In this document: one piece after another, positions 1 through 12,900 of the stretch
How positions within the stretch are numbered: the first letter of the stretch is position 1
How the letters are laid out: each line of letters begins with the position of its first letter
Assembly: GCA_916613615.1 (NCBI GenBank)
Contig: OU744736.1
Location: 54,379,600 to 54,443,599, forward strand
From: Steromphala cineraria
Lineage: Eukaryota > Mollusca > Gastropoda > Trochida > Trochidae
DNA: 64,000 nt
Direction: 5' to 3'
Made by a program: the position numbers and the translations under genes
The notes under the pieces: model-generated
Seen by the model: the letters and a program-made list of their open reading frames with translations, nothing else
What the model was told of the DNA's origin: nothing
Database searches by the model: none

Positions 1-899
1 GATGAGCTACAGATCAAGTGGTTCTCTCTTTTTTGCGGTTTTCATGAAAAAATGACTTAAACAATACCTGAATGACAAATTCCATTGCAGAGAACGGATT
101 TATTTAATGTCATTTCCATGGAAACCTGAAATAAATCAATGACTCGATGACAAATTCCTTTGTTTCATTCGTCTACTTTCATTTACTTATCAATCGTGAT
201 ATCTAGATGTGTCTTTGAGGGTTAGACTAAAGAATGAATTGTATATGAATTATAATGAATTACCTGTTCAGGATAAATTCTTAAATATACATCTTAGCTT
301 CGCCAACTTTCTACACATGTCATTCATGATCCCTACATGTAGGTCACTCACCAAATGTAATTTGTTCTTTTCACATCTAGAATCTTCATGATTAAAACAA
401 TCAATCTTAAAACAAAGTTCAACCATTATTCCAAGATGTAGCTTTTCAATGGTAAGATCTTAGTTTTGTGGTTTAAGTGGATATATGACTTATCTTAAAG
501 ATTGTATACTCCATTATTATACAACTTATATACAACATTACCAAGCATTTATCATTGTTTTAACAAAATAGGTACAGGGGTATGTGATCTCTGCCAACTT
601 CTACAGTTTCAAATTCACGCTGTGCAAACAAGTATCAGTTAAATAACATTCATACTGTAATTCAAAATATTTGTCCAAAACATAACCTCTTGAGAAGCAT
701 GTCCAGATCTGCATTGAAATTTTGAAAAATGATTCGTCAGAGACTCCTTTTCATTAACATGAGAATAATTTTAGAAATCATCCAACAGAAATGTTTTAAG
801 GAACTGAAAATAAGTCTAGTATGGCAATGATTACCAAGGTTGATTATCGAACTGACACACCAAATAGGAAGCTGAAACAGGGGTCCAGGATAAGATTCA
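1..899. other. No recognisable gene or repeat
   Basis: AT-rich sequence with only short chance reading frames. I see no splice-flanked coding block and no clear repeat. The sequence turns into degenerate copies of the neighbouring satellite from about position 900. It is probably an intron or the 5' flank of the receptor gene that follows. Confidence 0.5.
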
Positions 900-3800
900 A
901 AACGCTTAAAATAGTCCTGTGCACAAATGTACGTACATTACGTATATTGCACTTTGATTAGGTACATACTACAGAAGACTTGACCTAAGACCTAAAATAT
1001 ACATATTATATGATCTAAATACCTTTCTTAACACAGATGGTAGCGAGTTCTTTAGCTGAATAGGAACTGGCATCTAGCAAAAGATTCAGCAATGTAAGAG
1101 CTCTGTGCATAAATGTGCACTTTGATTAGGTAAAGAAGTAGACCTGACCTCAACCTAATATATGCTTCCGCAATTAAAAACATATCTTTCAAACGGGTGT
1201 TGGCAAAGTTTAAATTGCATCGAGAACTGGCAGTCAGCTTCACACTATGAATAGGGAACTGGCAGCTAGCACGTTGAAGATATGTAATAGCTCTGTACAA
1301 AAATGTGCGTGCGTATATTACACTTTGTAACTGCAATAAATCAGTGTATAAGTGTACGTGAGTATACCTTACTTTTATTAGGTACAGAAGTATAATTGAC
1401 GTATACCTAATTTATACTTATTCAATGATAAACATATCTTTTATATGGGTATAAGCAAGGTCTAAATTGAATAGTGAACTGGCAGCTATCACGTTGCAGA
1501 TATGTAATAGCCCTGTACAAAAATGAACATGTGTATATTACACTTTGATTATGTACAGAAGTAGACTGGATGTATACCTAATATATGCTAATTGAATGAT
1601 GAACATATCTATCTTGAAACGGGTGTGAGCAGGTTAAAGTTGAATAATGAACTGGCAGCCAACTTCACACTTTGAATAGGGAACTGGCAGCTAGCACGTT
1701 GCCGATATGTTATGGCTCCGTACAAACATGTACGTGCGTATATTACACTTTGATTAGGTACAGAAGAAGACTTGACCAATACCTTATATATGCTAATTGA
1801 ATGATGAACATTTCTATCTTGAAACGGGTGTGAGCGAGGTTAAAGCTGAATAGTGAACTGGCAGCCAACTTCACACTTTGAATAGGGAACTGGCAGCTAG
1901 CACGTTGCCGATATGTTATGGCTCTGTACAAACATGTACGTGCGTATATTACAGCGTATATTACACTTTGATTAGGTACAGAAGTAGACTTGACCTATAC
2001 CTTATATATGCTAATTGAATGATGAACATATCTTTCTTAAAACGGATGTGAGGGAGGTTAAAGCTGAATAGTGAACTGGCAGCCAACTTCACACTTTGAA
2101 TAGGGAACTGGCAGCTAGCACGTTGCCGATATGTTATGGCTCTGTACAAACATGTACGTGCGTATATTACAGCGTATATTACACTTTGATTAGGTACAGA
2201 AGTCGACTTGACCTATACCTTATATATGCTAATTGAATGATGAACATTTCTATCTTGAAACGGGTGTGAGCGAGGTTAAAGCTGAATAGTGAACTGGCAG
2301 CCAACTTCACACTTTGAATAGGGAACTGGCAGCTAGCACGTTGCAGATATGTTATGGCTCTGTACAAACATGTGCGTGCGTATATTACACTTTGATTAGG
2401 TACAGAAGTAGACTTGACCTATACCTTATATATGCTAATTGAATGATGAACATATCTTTCTTAAAACGGATGTGAGGGAGGTTAAAGCTGAATAGTGAAC
2501 TGGCAGCCAACTTCACACTTTGAATAGGGAACTGGCAGCTAGCACGTTGCATATATATAATACCTTTGTACAAAAATGTACGTGCGTATATTACACTTTG
2601 ATTAGGTACAGAAGTCGACTTGACCTATACCTTATATATGCTAATTGAAAGATGAACATATCTATCTTGAAACGGGTGTGAGCGAGGTTAAAGCTGAATA
2701 ATGAACTGGCAGCCAACTTCACATTTTGAATAGGGAACTGGCAGCTAGCACGTTGCCGATATGTAATAGCTCTGTACAAAAATGTATGTGCGTATATTAC
2801 ACTTTGATTAGGTACAGAAGTAGACTTGATCTATACCTAATATATGCTAATTGAATGATGAACATATCTATCTTGAAACGGGTGTGAGCGAGGTTAAAGC
2901 TGAATAGTGAACTGGCAGCCAACTTCACACTTTAAATAGGGAACTGGCAGCTATCACGTTGCCGATACGTAATTGCCCTGTAAAAAAATGTGCGTGCGTA
3001 TATTACACTTTGATTATGTACAGAAGTAGACTTGATGTATACCTAATATATGCTAATTGAATGATGAAGATATCTATCTTAAAACGGGTGTGAGCGAGGT
3101 TAAAGCTGAATAGTGAACTGGCAGCCAACTTCACACTTTCAATAGGGAACTGGCAGCTAGCACGTTGCCGATATGTAATAGCCCCATACAAAAATGTGCG
3201 TGCGTATATTACACTTTGATTATGTACAGAAGTAGACTTGATGTATACCTAATATATGCCAATTGAATGATGAACATATCTATCTTGAAACGGGTGTGAG
3301 CGAGGTTAAAGCTGAATAATGAACTGGCAGCCAACTTCACACTTTCAATAGGGAACTGGCAGCCAGCACGTTGCCGATATGTATTAGCCCTGTACAAAAA
3401 TGTGCGTGTGTATATTACACTTTGATTATGTACAGAAGTAGACTTGATCTATACCTAATATATGCTAATTGAATGATGAACATATCTATCTTGAAACGGG
3501 TGTCAGCGAGGTTAAAGCTGAATAGTGAACTGGCAGCCAACTTCACTCTTTGAATAGGGAACTGGCAGCTAGCACGTTACATATATGTAATAGCTCTGTG
3601 TATAAATGTGCGTGCGTATATTACACTTTGATTAGGTACAGTTGTCGACTTGACCTATACCTTATATATGCTAATTGAAAGATGAACATATCTATCTTGA
3701 AACGGGTGTGAGCGAGGTTAAAGCTGAATAGTGAACTGGCGGCCAACTTCACACTTTGAATAGGGAACTGGCAGCTATCACGTTGCAGATATGTAATAGC

Positions 3801-5538
3801 TCTGTACATAAATGTACGTGCGTATATTACACTTTGATTAGGTACAGAAGTAGACTTGATCTATACCTAATATATGCTAACTGAATGATGAACATATCTA
3901 TCTTGAAACGGGTGTGAGCGAGGTTAAAGCTGAATAGTGAACTGGCAGCCAACTTCACACTTTGAATAGGGAACTGGCAGCTATCACGTTGCCGATATGT
4001 AATTGCCCTGTACAAAAATGTGCGTGCGTATATTACACTTTGATTATGTACAGAAGTAGACTTGATGTATACCTAATATATGCTAATTGAATGATGAGCA
4101 TATCTATCTTGAAACGGGTGTGAGCGAGGTTAAAGCTGAATAGTGAACTGGCAGCCAACTTCACACTTTGAATAGGGAACTGGAAGCTAGCACGTTGCAT
4201 ATATGTAATACGTTTGTACAAAAATGTATGTGCGTATATTACACTTTCATAAGGTACAGAAGTCGACTTGACCAATACCTTATATATGCTAATTGAAAGA
4301 TGAACATATCTATCTTGAAACGGTAGTGAGCGAGGTTAAAGCTGAATAATGAACTGGCAGCCAACTTCACACTTTGAATAGGGAACTGGCAGCTAGCACG
4401 TTGCAGATATGTAATAGCTCTGTACATAAATGTACGTGCGTATATTACACTTTGATTAGGTACAGAAGTAGACTTGATCTATACCTAATATATGCTAATT
4501 GAATGATGAACATATCTATCTTGAAACGGGTGTGAGCGAGGTTAAAGCTGAATAGTGAACTGGCAGCCAACTTCACACTTTGAATAGGGAACTGGCAGCT
4601 ATCACGTTGCCCATATGTAATTGCCCTGTACAAAAATGTGCGTGCGTATATTACACTTTGATTATGTACAGAAGTAGACTTGATGTATACCTAATATATG
4701 CTAATTGAATGATGAACATATCTATCTTGAAACGGGTGTCAGCGAGGTTAAAGCTGAATAGTGAACTGGCAGCCAACTTCACATTTTGAATAGGGAACTG
4801 GCAGCTAGCACGTTGCAGATATGTAATACGTTTGTACAAAATGTGCGTGCGTATATTACACTTTGATTATGTACAGAAGTAGACTTGATCTATACCTAAT
4901 ATATGCTAATTGAATGATGAACATATCTATCTTGAAACGGGTATGAGCGAGGTTAAAACTGAATAGTGAACTGGCAGCCAACTTCACACTTTGAATAGGG
5001 AACTGGCAGCTATCACGTTGCAGATGTGTTATAGTTCTGTGTATAAATGTGCGTGCGTATATTACACTTTGATTAGGTACAGAAGTAGACTTGATGTATA
5101 CCTAATATATGCTAATTCAATTATAAACATATCTATCTTAAAACGGATGTGAGCGAGGTTAAAGCTGAATAGTGAACTGGCAGCCAACTTCACACTTTGA
5201 ATAGGGAACTGGCAGCTAGCACGTTGCAGATATGTAATAGCCCTGTACAAAAATGTGCGTGCGTATATTACACTTTGATTATGTACAGAAGTAGACTTGA
5301 TCTATACCTTATATATGCTAATTGAATAATGAACATATCTATCTTGAAACGGGTGTGAGCGAGGTTAAAGCTGAATAGTGAACTGGCAGCCAACTTCACA
5401 CTTTGAATAGTGAACTGGCAGCTAGCACCTTGCAGATCTGTAATAGCCCTGTGTATACATGTACGTGCGTATATTACACTTTGATTAGGTACAGAATTAG
5501 GGGTGACCTAAACCTGTATATTGAGTCAGCAAAAATTC
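900..5538. repeat. 206-bp satellite array, about 21 units
   Basis: A head-to-tail tandem repeat. Landmarks such as TATATTACACTTTGATTAGG recur every 206 bp, for example at 2385, 2591, 2797, 3003 and so on to about 5270. The units before about 1740 are more degraded. Two units (1743-1960 and 1961-2178) are 218 bp because a 12-bp block is doubled at their junctions. Each unit contains two internal copies of a GAACTGGCAGC motif about 45 bp apart. Short minus-strand frames of 62 codons recur in each unit, but 206 is not a multiple of three, so these are by-products of the repeat. The array lies upstream of the first receptor exon seen here. Confidence 0.93.
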
Positions 5539-5768
5539 GAATAGTGAACTGGGAACTGGGAACTGGCAGCTAACTTCACAATTTGAATAGTGAACTGGGA
5601 ACTGGGAACTGGCAGCTAACTTCACAATTTGAATAGTGAACTGGGAACTGGGAACTGGCAGCTAACTTCACAATTTGAATAGTGAACTGGGAACTGGGAA
5701 CTGGCAGCTAACTTCACAATTTGAATAGTGAACTGGGAACTGGGAACTGGCAGCCAACTTCACATTTT
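5539..5768. repeat. 46-bp tandem repeat, five copies
   Basis: Five nearly identical 46-bp units start at 5539, 5585, 5631, 5677 and 5723. Each contains GAACTGGGAACTGGGAACTGG followed by CAGCTAACTTCACA. The sequence matches the GAACTGGCAGC-CAACTTCACA segment inside the adjacent 206-bp satellite unit, so the array looks like a local expansion of one part of that unit at the edge of the satellite. Confidence 0.93.
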
Positions 5769-6885
5769 GGCAAATATACCATTAAAAGTATGATTATATC
5801 AAACATATGAGCAGTAGAAAATCATCATCAATTACAAAACCCCCATTTATACAATCCCCAAGAAAGACCATGTTTATAGTCTGTATAAAATAAGTCCAAG
5901 TTATTAATTTCATAACTTAATGTTCTTATTTGAACAATCATCCCCAAACCACAACGGACCTTTGAGCAAATTTACAACGATATTTCTCCACTAATCTGTC
6001 CCTTAGGCCTGACATTTCACTTGTGAAATAACACAAAGCAGACACATCATCTCTCTATTCATCCACAATGCAGTCAACGCAATATCATATCATATCCTAA
6101 AGTCAATATTTTTTTCAGAGATGACTAACTTATTACAGTTTTCATTCCCATACAACTATATCCGTAATTCCCCTCTAGTGTTAGTAGCCAAAACTCTCAT
6201 ATGAAACTCCAACTATGTTATTACTTCTGTAATACGTTGTCATCAGTTAGCGCCTTCAGAGTCATCACATTTAGCCATAAAATCATGTTGCCATGACGCT
6301 ATGTCACATAAATGTAATGACTTAATCAAATCGACATGTTTTTATCCATATGCTAACTGAAATCTGTTCAAATTGCCTATTTAAAAAAGCAATGATGTCG
6401 CTTGATATACAAAGTGTATATTTACGCCATTCTAAAGACATAGTGAAGTATATGAAAACCAGTTGATAAGAAGAGAAATGAGAAAATTCATCATTGATAT
6501 CTTGTCAGTTTCGGCCGGTTGATGATGTGGAAATCAGAAAACAACTGTTTCTATTTCCCATTGGAATTGTAGGAAGAAATCGGACATTTTCTATTATAGT
6601 TTATACAATTTACTTGTTATTTTGACAAATTGACTTCGGACCATTGGTTTTTTTCTGACGTTTCAGTCGTAACCGTTTCTAAAATATAAGTTTCGTTCTT
6701 TATCAAGCCTCTCATTTACGATTTACATGTTTCCTAAATGTTCACTTTCATTTACCTCAGAACAAGTTTAAATGATTAATGATAACAATAATAATTTTAA
6801 TTTAATTATGTGACACATGAATGTATCAGTATGTTAAGATGGCTCTTTGATCGGTTCCATTTTAAGATTTTAATATCTTTTGCAG
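5769..6885. other. Intronic DNA containing a block with a distant paralogous copy
   Basis: No coding block is visible. About 6040-6690 is recognisably similar to about 57010-57640 on the same strand. Shared stretches include GATGACTAACTTATTA-like sequence and an almost unbroken AATGACTTAATCAAATCGACAT. The 3' end of this interval supplies the acceptor (TTTTGCAG) of receptor exon 1 at 6886. Confidence 0.6.
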
Positions 6886-6957
6886 AGATCTCGGCAGAAA
6901 CAACCTGAGCAAACTCCCTGGAAACATCTTCAGGAAAATGGAATCCCTTCGGGAACT
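6886..6957 (+). CDS. LGR2: LGR2 exon 1 of window: one LRR
   Basis: A 72-bp exon preceded by TTTTGCAG and followed by GTGAGT, phase 2 at both ends. It encodes [18 protein letters not shown] then ESLREL, a typical 24-residue LRR with Asn at the turn position and the LP-x3-F spacing. The first Leu codon is completed by an upstream exon outside the window, or upstream of the satellite. Confidence 0.93.
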
Positions 6958-9900
6958 GTGAGTAGTTTTTGTATAAAATCATAGTCTCGGATTTAAAGGT
7001 TGATATGATATAGTGTAGGATTTATTATTTTAATAATAAATAAATTGATTGTAAATTGTAAAAAAAGTAATGAATAGGAAATCAAATATAACCATGAAAT
7101 TCTCAAGCTTAGAAAATTCGTTGTTGGCGGTCACTAACATTTGAAACCCGTACCTGCTACTGCAAACCTGTTCACAGCTGCTATTGTGTGGCTTCTAGCT
7201 AATCAAATTTAACGTTGAAACACGTTAACAAACATGCAAACGGGATTGCAGTGTAGGCTTGGTTCAAGGTTGGACATCGTAATGTTATTGACTATTTATA
7301 GCGTGCCTATTTATGTCTTTACCCTTCCTTTTGAAGTACATTTTGTGAAAAGAACATAAATGAAACAAATTGACATATCGTCTATAACAAACGAACGTAC
7401 AACGTAATATTAAGCCAATACAACATATTATGAGGTTTTAAATAGGTGCTACTTGTCTCTTCTTGTTCTTATTCTTGAAAGGCCTCTAAGGGTATAACAT
7501 CAGTTTCCCACGCTATTACATGTATGATCATCACAAACCTACTTCATAGGGTACAGATAACAACCGGTCAATGATAATTCACAATGATAATTCACGTGTG
7601 TGCAACTGGTCAGTAGATAGACACTGGCATGAATCCCGTGATACATTGACATTAAATAGGAGTTACATAAAGGAACGTGATAATATCTGAAGTGACTATC
7701 TCTGATATAGATAAATATATATTATTATATGATAGCTCACTTAAACATAGACAAAATGTACTCTCCTCTGCCTAAATTGTTTGTATATAATACGGACTAT
7801 AAGCTTTTTGTCTTGTAAGGGCAAGATTTTGATTGAATGAGAAGTTCCGATTAAAAGTCGTGGACAAAATATGTTGTCACCGCAAGGTGTAATCTCAATT
7901 ACACTGACTCATAACAAATAGTTCAACATAACGTGTATAAAACCTTTTGTGATATTTGTTTTATTAATAATATTAATTAATTATAATCGTTTCCTATCCA
8001 AATCAATGTGTGCATGATTCGAATAAGGGAACTCTATAATTATACTGTCGCATTACAGATAGTTCGTCATAACGAATGATTTTTAATGTACTTAAATGAA
8101 CTAAAGTAAATTCAAGTCCTTATATCGTAGCAGAGATACGATTGAACCATTTGAATAAGAGAAACCCAAACTGTTTAAACATGAACTAACCATTTTGATT
8201 TTAACACTCAAGGTTGAATCATATGTGATATATAGTTGTGGAAAGGTACAACACACTGTAAGGTATCTGCATCGGAGTGATTAAAAGGAAAACTGACTAT
8301 AAACACAAGGGTCATTTGACATAAAAATGTCTGAAGTTGACAAAGCTACAACATATTTACGGTTTGTTGTGATGAGGTTACTCAAACTCATTCAATTGTA
8401 AATCTTGAGCCTAGAAAGTTGATAAAGGAATTCAACGCTCTCTGCTTAATTACAATAATTTTTATGTATTTGAAACTTAATTAATCACAGGTAAAATAAA
8501 TATTGTTTTTCGAAAATGTTAGCTTGATAAAAGCAAACCAAGAAAGTAAATATGAACTAAATATTGGTTATTTGTTTAATCTTATATTCTGAAATATTGC
8601 CAACTCATTGTTTTATCATAGTCATTTTCTTATTAAGGATTCAGCCATAAGGCTGAATCCTTATTGTTATTGGCGTGTTTCTTTTTTTTTTCTTTTTTTT
8701 TATTATTCCACGATTTTTGTGAACAGGATTCAGACCAAACGGCTGATGCTATCGAAGGCAAATTTCACAGGCTGGTAGACCTTGTTGAGGAACGGCGACA
8801 ATAAGCTTTTGGGACAATTCGGCCAATACGTTAAAGGTCCAGTTCGATTCCAAAATCGAAAATTTAACATTGATTTTTTTTTCAAAATGCACTTAGAGAC
8901 CTAATTTTTTTTTTAAAATGTGCGTATTCAAAAATGCTGCAAAAAAAACAAATCATGGATAATTCGTAGGTCACGTGGTTTGGCCGCCATCTTGGATTTA
9001 GTGCATTTTTGACCATTGCCGACCCCACCCACCTTTGAAAATCTTCTTCTCTGAAGATACTTGCACTAGAGATCTGAAATTTATACTCAATGTAGCTGAA
9101 GCATTGTAGACCTTAGTTTGACTTCTACAAAGTCCTAACAATAATACTTTTCTTGCTGTGATTTTTCAAAGTTGACCAAAATCTAAAAATCGCAAACTTC
9201 AAGGGCAGATAACTCAAAAACCAGACCATAGAATTTTATGATTTTTGCATGAGAGTTAGACAGTGGCAAGCCCTTTAAATTAAAAGAATAAAATCGCTCG
9301 CGAACAGTCATTTCCGGTCAGGGTCAGAGGTCAAACTTTGCATTTTGGACATGTGGTGTTTTGGTGGGTATGTTTGAAATATCGTATCGAATCAACGGCG
9401 TACGATAACGCTTTGTTCTATACATCATATGAAAGCCAAAAGTCTATAGATTTTTTATAAATTTGACAGTAAATTTCTATATTTGTTTTACATTGAGTTA
9501 CGGCCCTTTGAATATTGTCAATTCTGCTTTCGTTTTGAATGCATAGGATACAGGTATGTTAAAAAAGTTGTTAGTCATCAGTGATAGACGACAAATTATT
9601 GTTCCATATATCATTAGAAAGCCAAAAGAATACAAAATCTTTTAAAAATTAACAATAAATTCAGTTACTACATTTACATTGAGTTACGGACCTTTGAATA
9701 TTGTCAACCCTGCATGCGTTTTAAATGCATTTGATAACTGTTTGTTTGCAAATTGCGTTAATCATCAACAAAAGATTATAACCCATAAGCTTTTGACTGA
9801 AATCATTACCTTTGTGCATTACATTTAACACCATACAGCGCTGAATCCGTTTGCCACCTACAATGGCGGACAGGCGGTTGTTTTGAAGTAAGCTGTGAAG

Positions 9901-12900
9901 AAAATTGAACATGGGCGTCTCAAATGAGCAGTGGCGAGCTAAAATTGGTACTTTTTGTATCCGCAGTAAGTCACATAAAAAGACTTTAAAGACTATATGT
10001 ATCTGCGGTGGATTGATAAGACGCCAGCTGCAAACAGCACTCGTCGTCTGTGTTCTGCTGTTAGTGAGCGGGTCCGTGGAGCCCAACCCGGGACCAACCG
10101 GTAGAGGACGAGCCGGGACAAGTGATAGTGGCCGTGGACGACAGACTCGACTCTCAACCAGAAACCATACAGGACTAGTGCAAGTTCAGACAGAAGAAGA
10201 CGAATATGCAGGTAACCCAGAAGTTGACATAAACTCTATACTGAAAGATATTCAGCGTAAAGTGACTGCAAACCAAACTGTTATGGCGGAAATGAGAGAT
10301 GACATAAAATCACTCACATCAACAGTAAATGAATTAAGAAATGATCAAGAAATTCTTTGGAATGAAAATGAGAAAATGCGCAAAGAAATAGAATATCTGA
10401 ACGTCAAAATTGATAGAAATGAGAGTCAAATGAGAAGGAAGAACTTGATTCTCTTTGGTTTGGAAGAAAATGGGGCTGAAACATGGGAAACCAGTGAACA
10501 GAAAGTAAGAGATTTCATAAAGGCCGAACTTGATATTGAACATCCAGAATCTATCAATTTTGAAAGAGTACATAGACTAAATACAAAAACCTCACCCAGA
10601 CCAATAATCATGCAATTTTCATCGTTCAAAGATAAAGAAACAATTAAGTCCATTTCAAGAGATAAGTTGAAAACAAACAGAAAATACAGATTTACAGACG
10701 ATTACACAAAAGCAGTGAGAGAAAAAAGAGCAAAGTTGCGAGAGTTCCAGATTGAGTTTAGAGAAAATGGGGAGCAAAGCTACATCTCGTTTGATAAGCT
10801 GATAGTGGCAGACAAGATCTACACTTACGACTGGGACAAGGAGAAGCTGATCAGAGTTGGAACACGTAAGAATTACGACAGCCCTACTCAACACAGAGAA
10901 CAGAACAACACCAGCAGCCATAGCAGACGACACACTGAAGCAGACGACACACACAACGACACCTAGGATTGCGGCCGAGGCCTCGACAAACAGGAACATG
11001 AACAACAACCGAGAATATGTTATGACAATTTCACAGACCCAATTATTTCTTGCTGGAATATAAATGGACTTTATTCAAAATTATCTAATGCTTTTAATGA
11101 TGTCAAAAAATTTGTATCAAAATCACACGTCTGTGCCTTCATAGAAACTTGGGCGAAAAATGAACACGATTTCCAAAACCTATTTGAAAACTACTCGTCT
11201 TATCAGTGTGTAAGAAAGAAGTCTCAGGTAAGAGGGAGATACAGTGGTGGCATATTAGTGAACATCAGGTCCAACATAGTCCATCACTTTCATAGAGTAT
11301 ACCCTGAATGGGAGGACTGTGTGTTTTTCCTAGTGTATGATTTCCCAAATCAAAAGTCACAAACTATTTTAGGCTTCATATATATATCGCCTAACACCAA
11401 TAATATTAACACTGGATTAGAGCAATTGAAAGAGCATCTACTAAAACTAACTGCACTGTATCCAGACTACAACATAGTTCTTCAAGGAGACTTTAACGCC
11501 AGAACCAGTACTGTTCAGGACTTTATTCTAGAGGATAACCATAACTATATACCAATCGACGATTCTACATATATCAGTGATTCATTCAATTGTAATCGGA
11601 TGTCCAAAGATGGGACACTCAATAACTTTGGTCAACAATTGATTAGCCTTTGTTGTAACTTTAATATCCATTTTACTAATGGTCGCTTACCAAGTGATCA
11701 ACTTGGTGAGTTCACATTTATAGGCACCAACGGAAAAAGTGTTGTGGATTATTGTATAGTGTCCTCCGATATCTTCGATAAAGTGACTGATTTTGAGGTT
11801 TCAGCCGAATCGTTGTCAGATCACTTGCCTATCGTGACCTACTTCTCGCGTCAATCTGAAATTGACATGCCGTCTCACTCACATGGTGGATCACGTGCGT
11901 CGCAGACGGGAGTTCACACCTTAACTAGGTATCGTTTTAACAACATGGATTCGTTTACCTCAACCATTAGAAACCTACTGAGAGACAAATTTGATGAGTT
12001 TAAAGAATTGTTAAACTCAAACATAAACGAAAGTGTTAGATATCTACAAGAACTTTTTCAATTATCCTTCGAAGTTGTTTCAACCAACAAGTCGACTTTC
12101 AAAGTGAAAACACAACCCCCATGGTTTGACAAGGACTGTAGTTTTAGGAAAAAACAAAAGTACAAATATCTAAATTTGTTCAGAAAGACAAATAGAAATA
12201 TACATCACAGACAATATATTATCAACAAGAAGTTATTTAAAGAAGTATGTTATAAAAAGAAGAAAGCATATGAACAGAAGATTATGGATGACATAACTAC
12301 ATCAGCAAGGGATAGGGATTGTAAAAGTTTTTGGAAATTAGTGAAAAAACACAGTGGTGGGAAATCCAAAACGAACAATATACCACCAGACGATTGGTTC
12401 GATTATTTTAAAGCTCTCCTCAATCCGGAAATCGGTACATCACCGGAATTCGATAAGGATGTAAAATCTTTTCTGTCGGACCATAACACGTTTACTTGTG
12501 AGAAATGTGGTGACTGTGATGATATTCTTAGAGGGGTTATAACACAAGAGGAAATAAATAAAGTAATTAAACAGTTAAAATCAAATAAATCTCCTGGTCT
12601 TGATGGAATACCACCGGAAGCCATCAAGATTGCAACACACGAACTTATACCATATCTTGTGTTACTATTCAACTCAATACTAGATAGTGGTATATATCCT
12701 GATTCTTGGAAAACTAGCCTCATAGTTCCAATCCACAAGAAGGGTGACACAGCGGACCCAGGAAACTATCGAGGAATCAGTCTTTTGGACATTATGGGTA
12801 AACTTTTTACTGCAGTTATTGATTCGAGGCTGAAACTGTGGTTGGAACTCCAACACCTTATATCTGAATCACAGTCTGGCTTTCGCGAACATTACTCAAC

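Noticed and set aside
1743..5250. Repeated 62-codon minus-strand frames looking like a small gene family
   Set aside because: They recur once per 206-bp satellite unit, do not join in frame, and have no homology or start context beyond the repeat itself.
900..5768. CRISPR-like array
   Set aside because: Repeats are directly contiguous and there are no unique spacers. The context is eukaryotic nuclear DNA.
11258..11260. Start of LINE ORF2 at 11258
   Set aside because: The codon is GTG, not ATG, and it lies inside the endonuclease domain, so it is not a plausible start. The frame is open back to the ORF1 stop.
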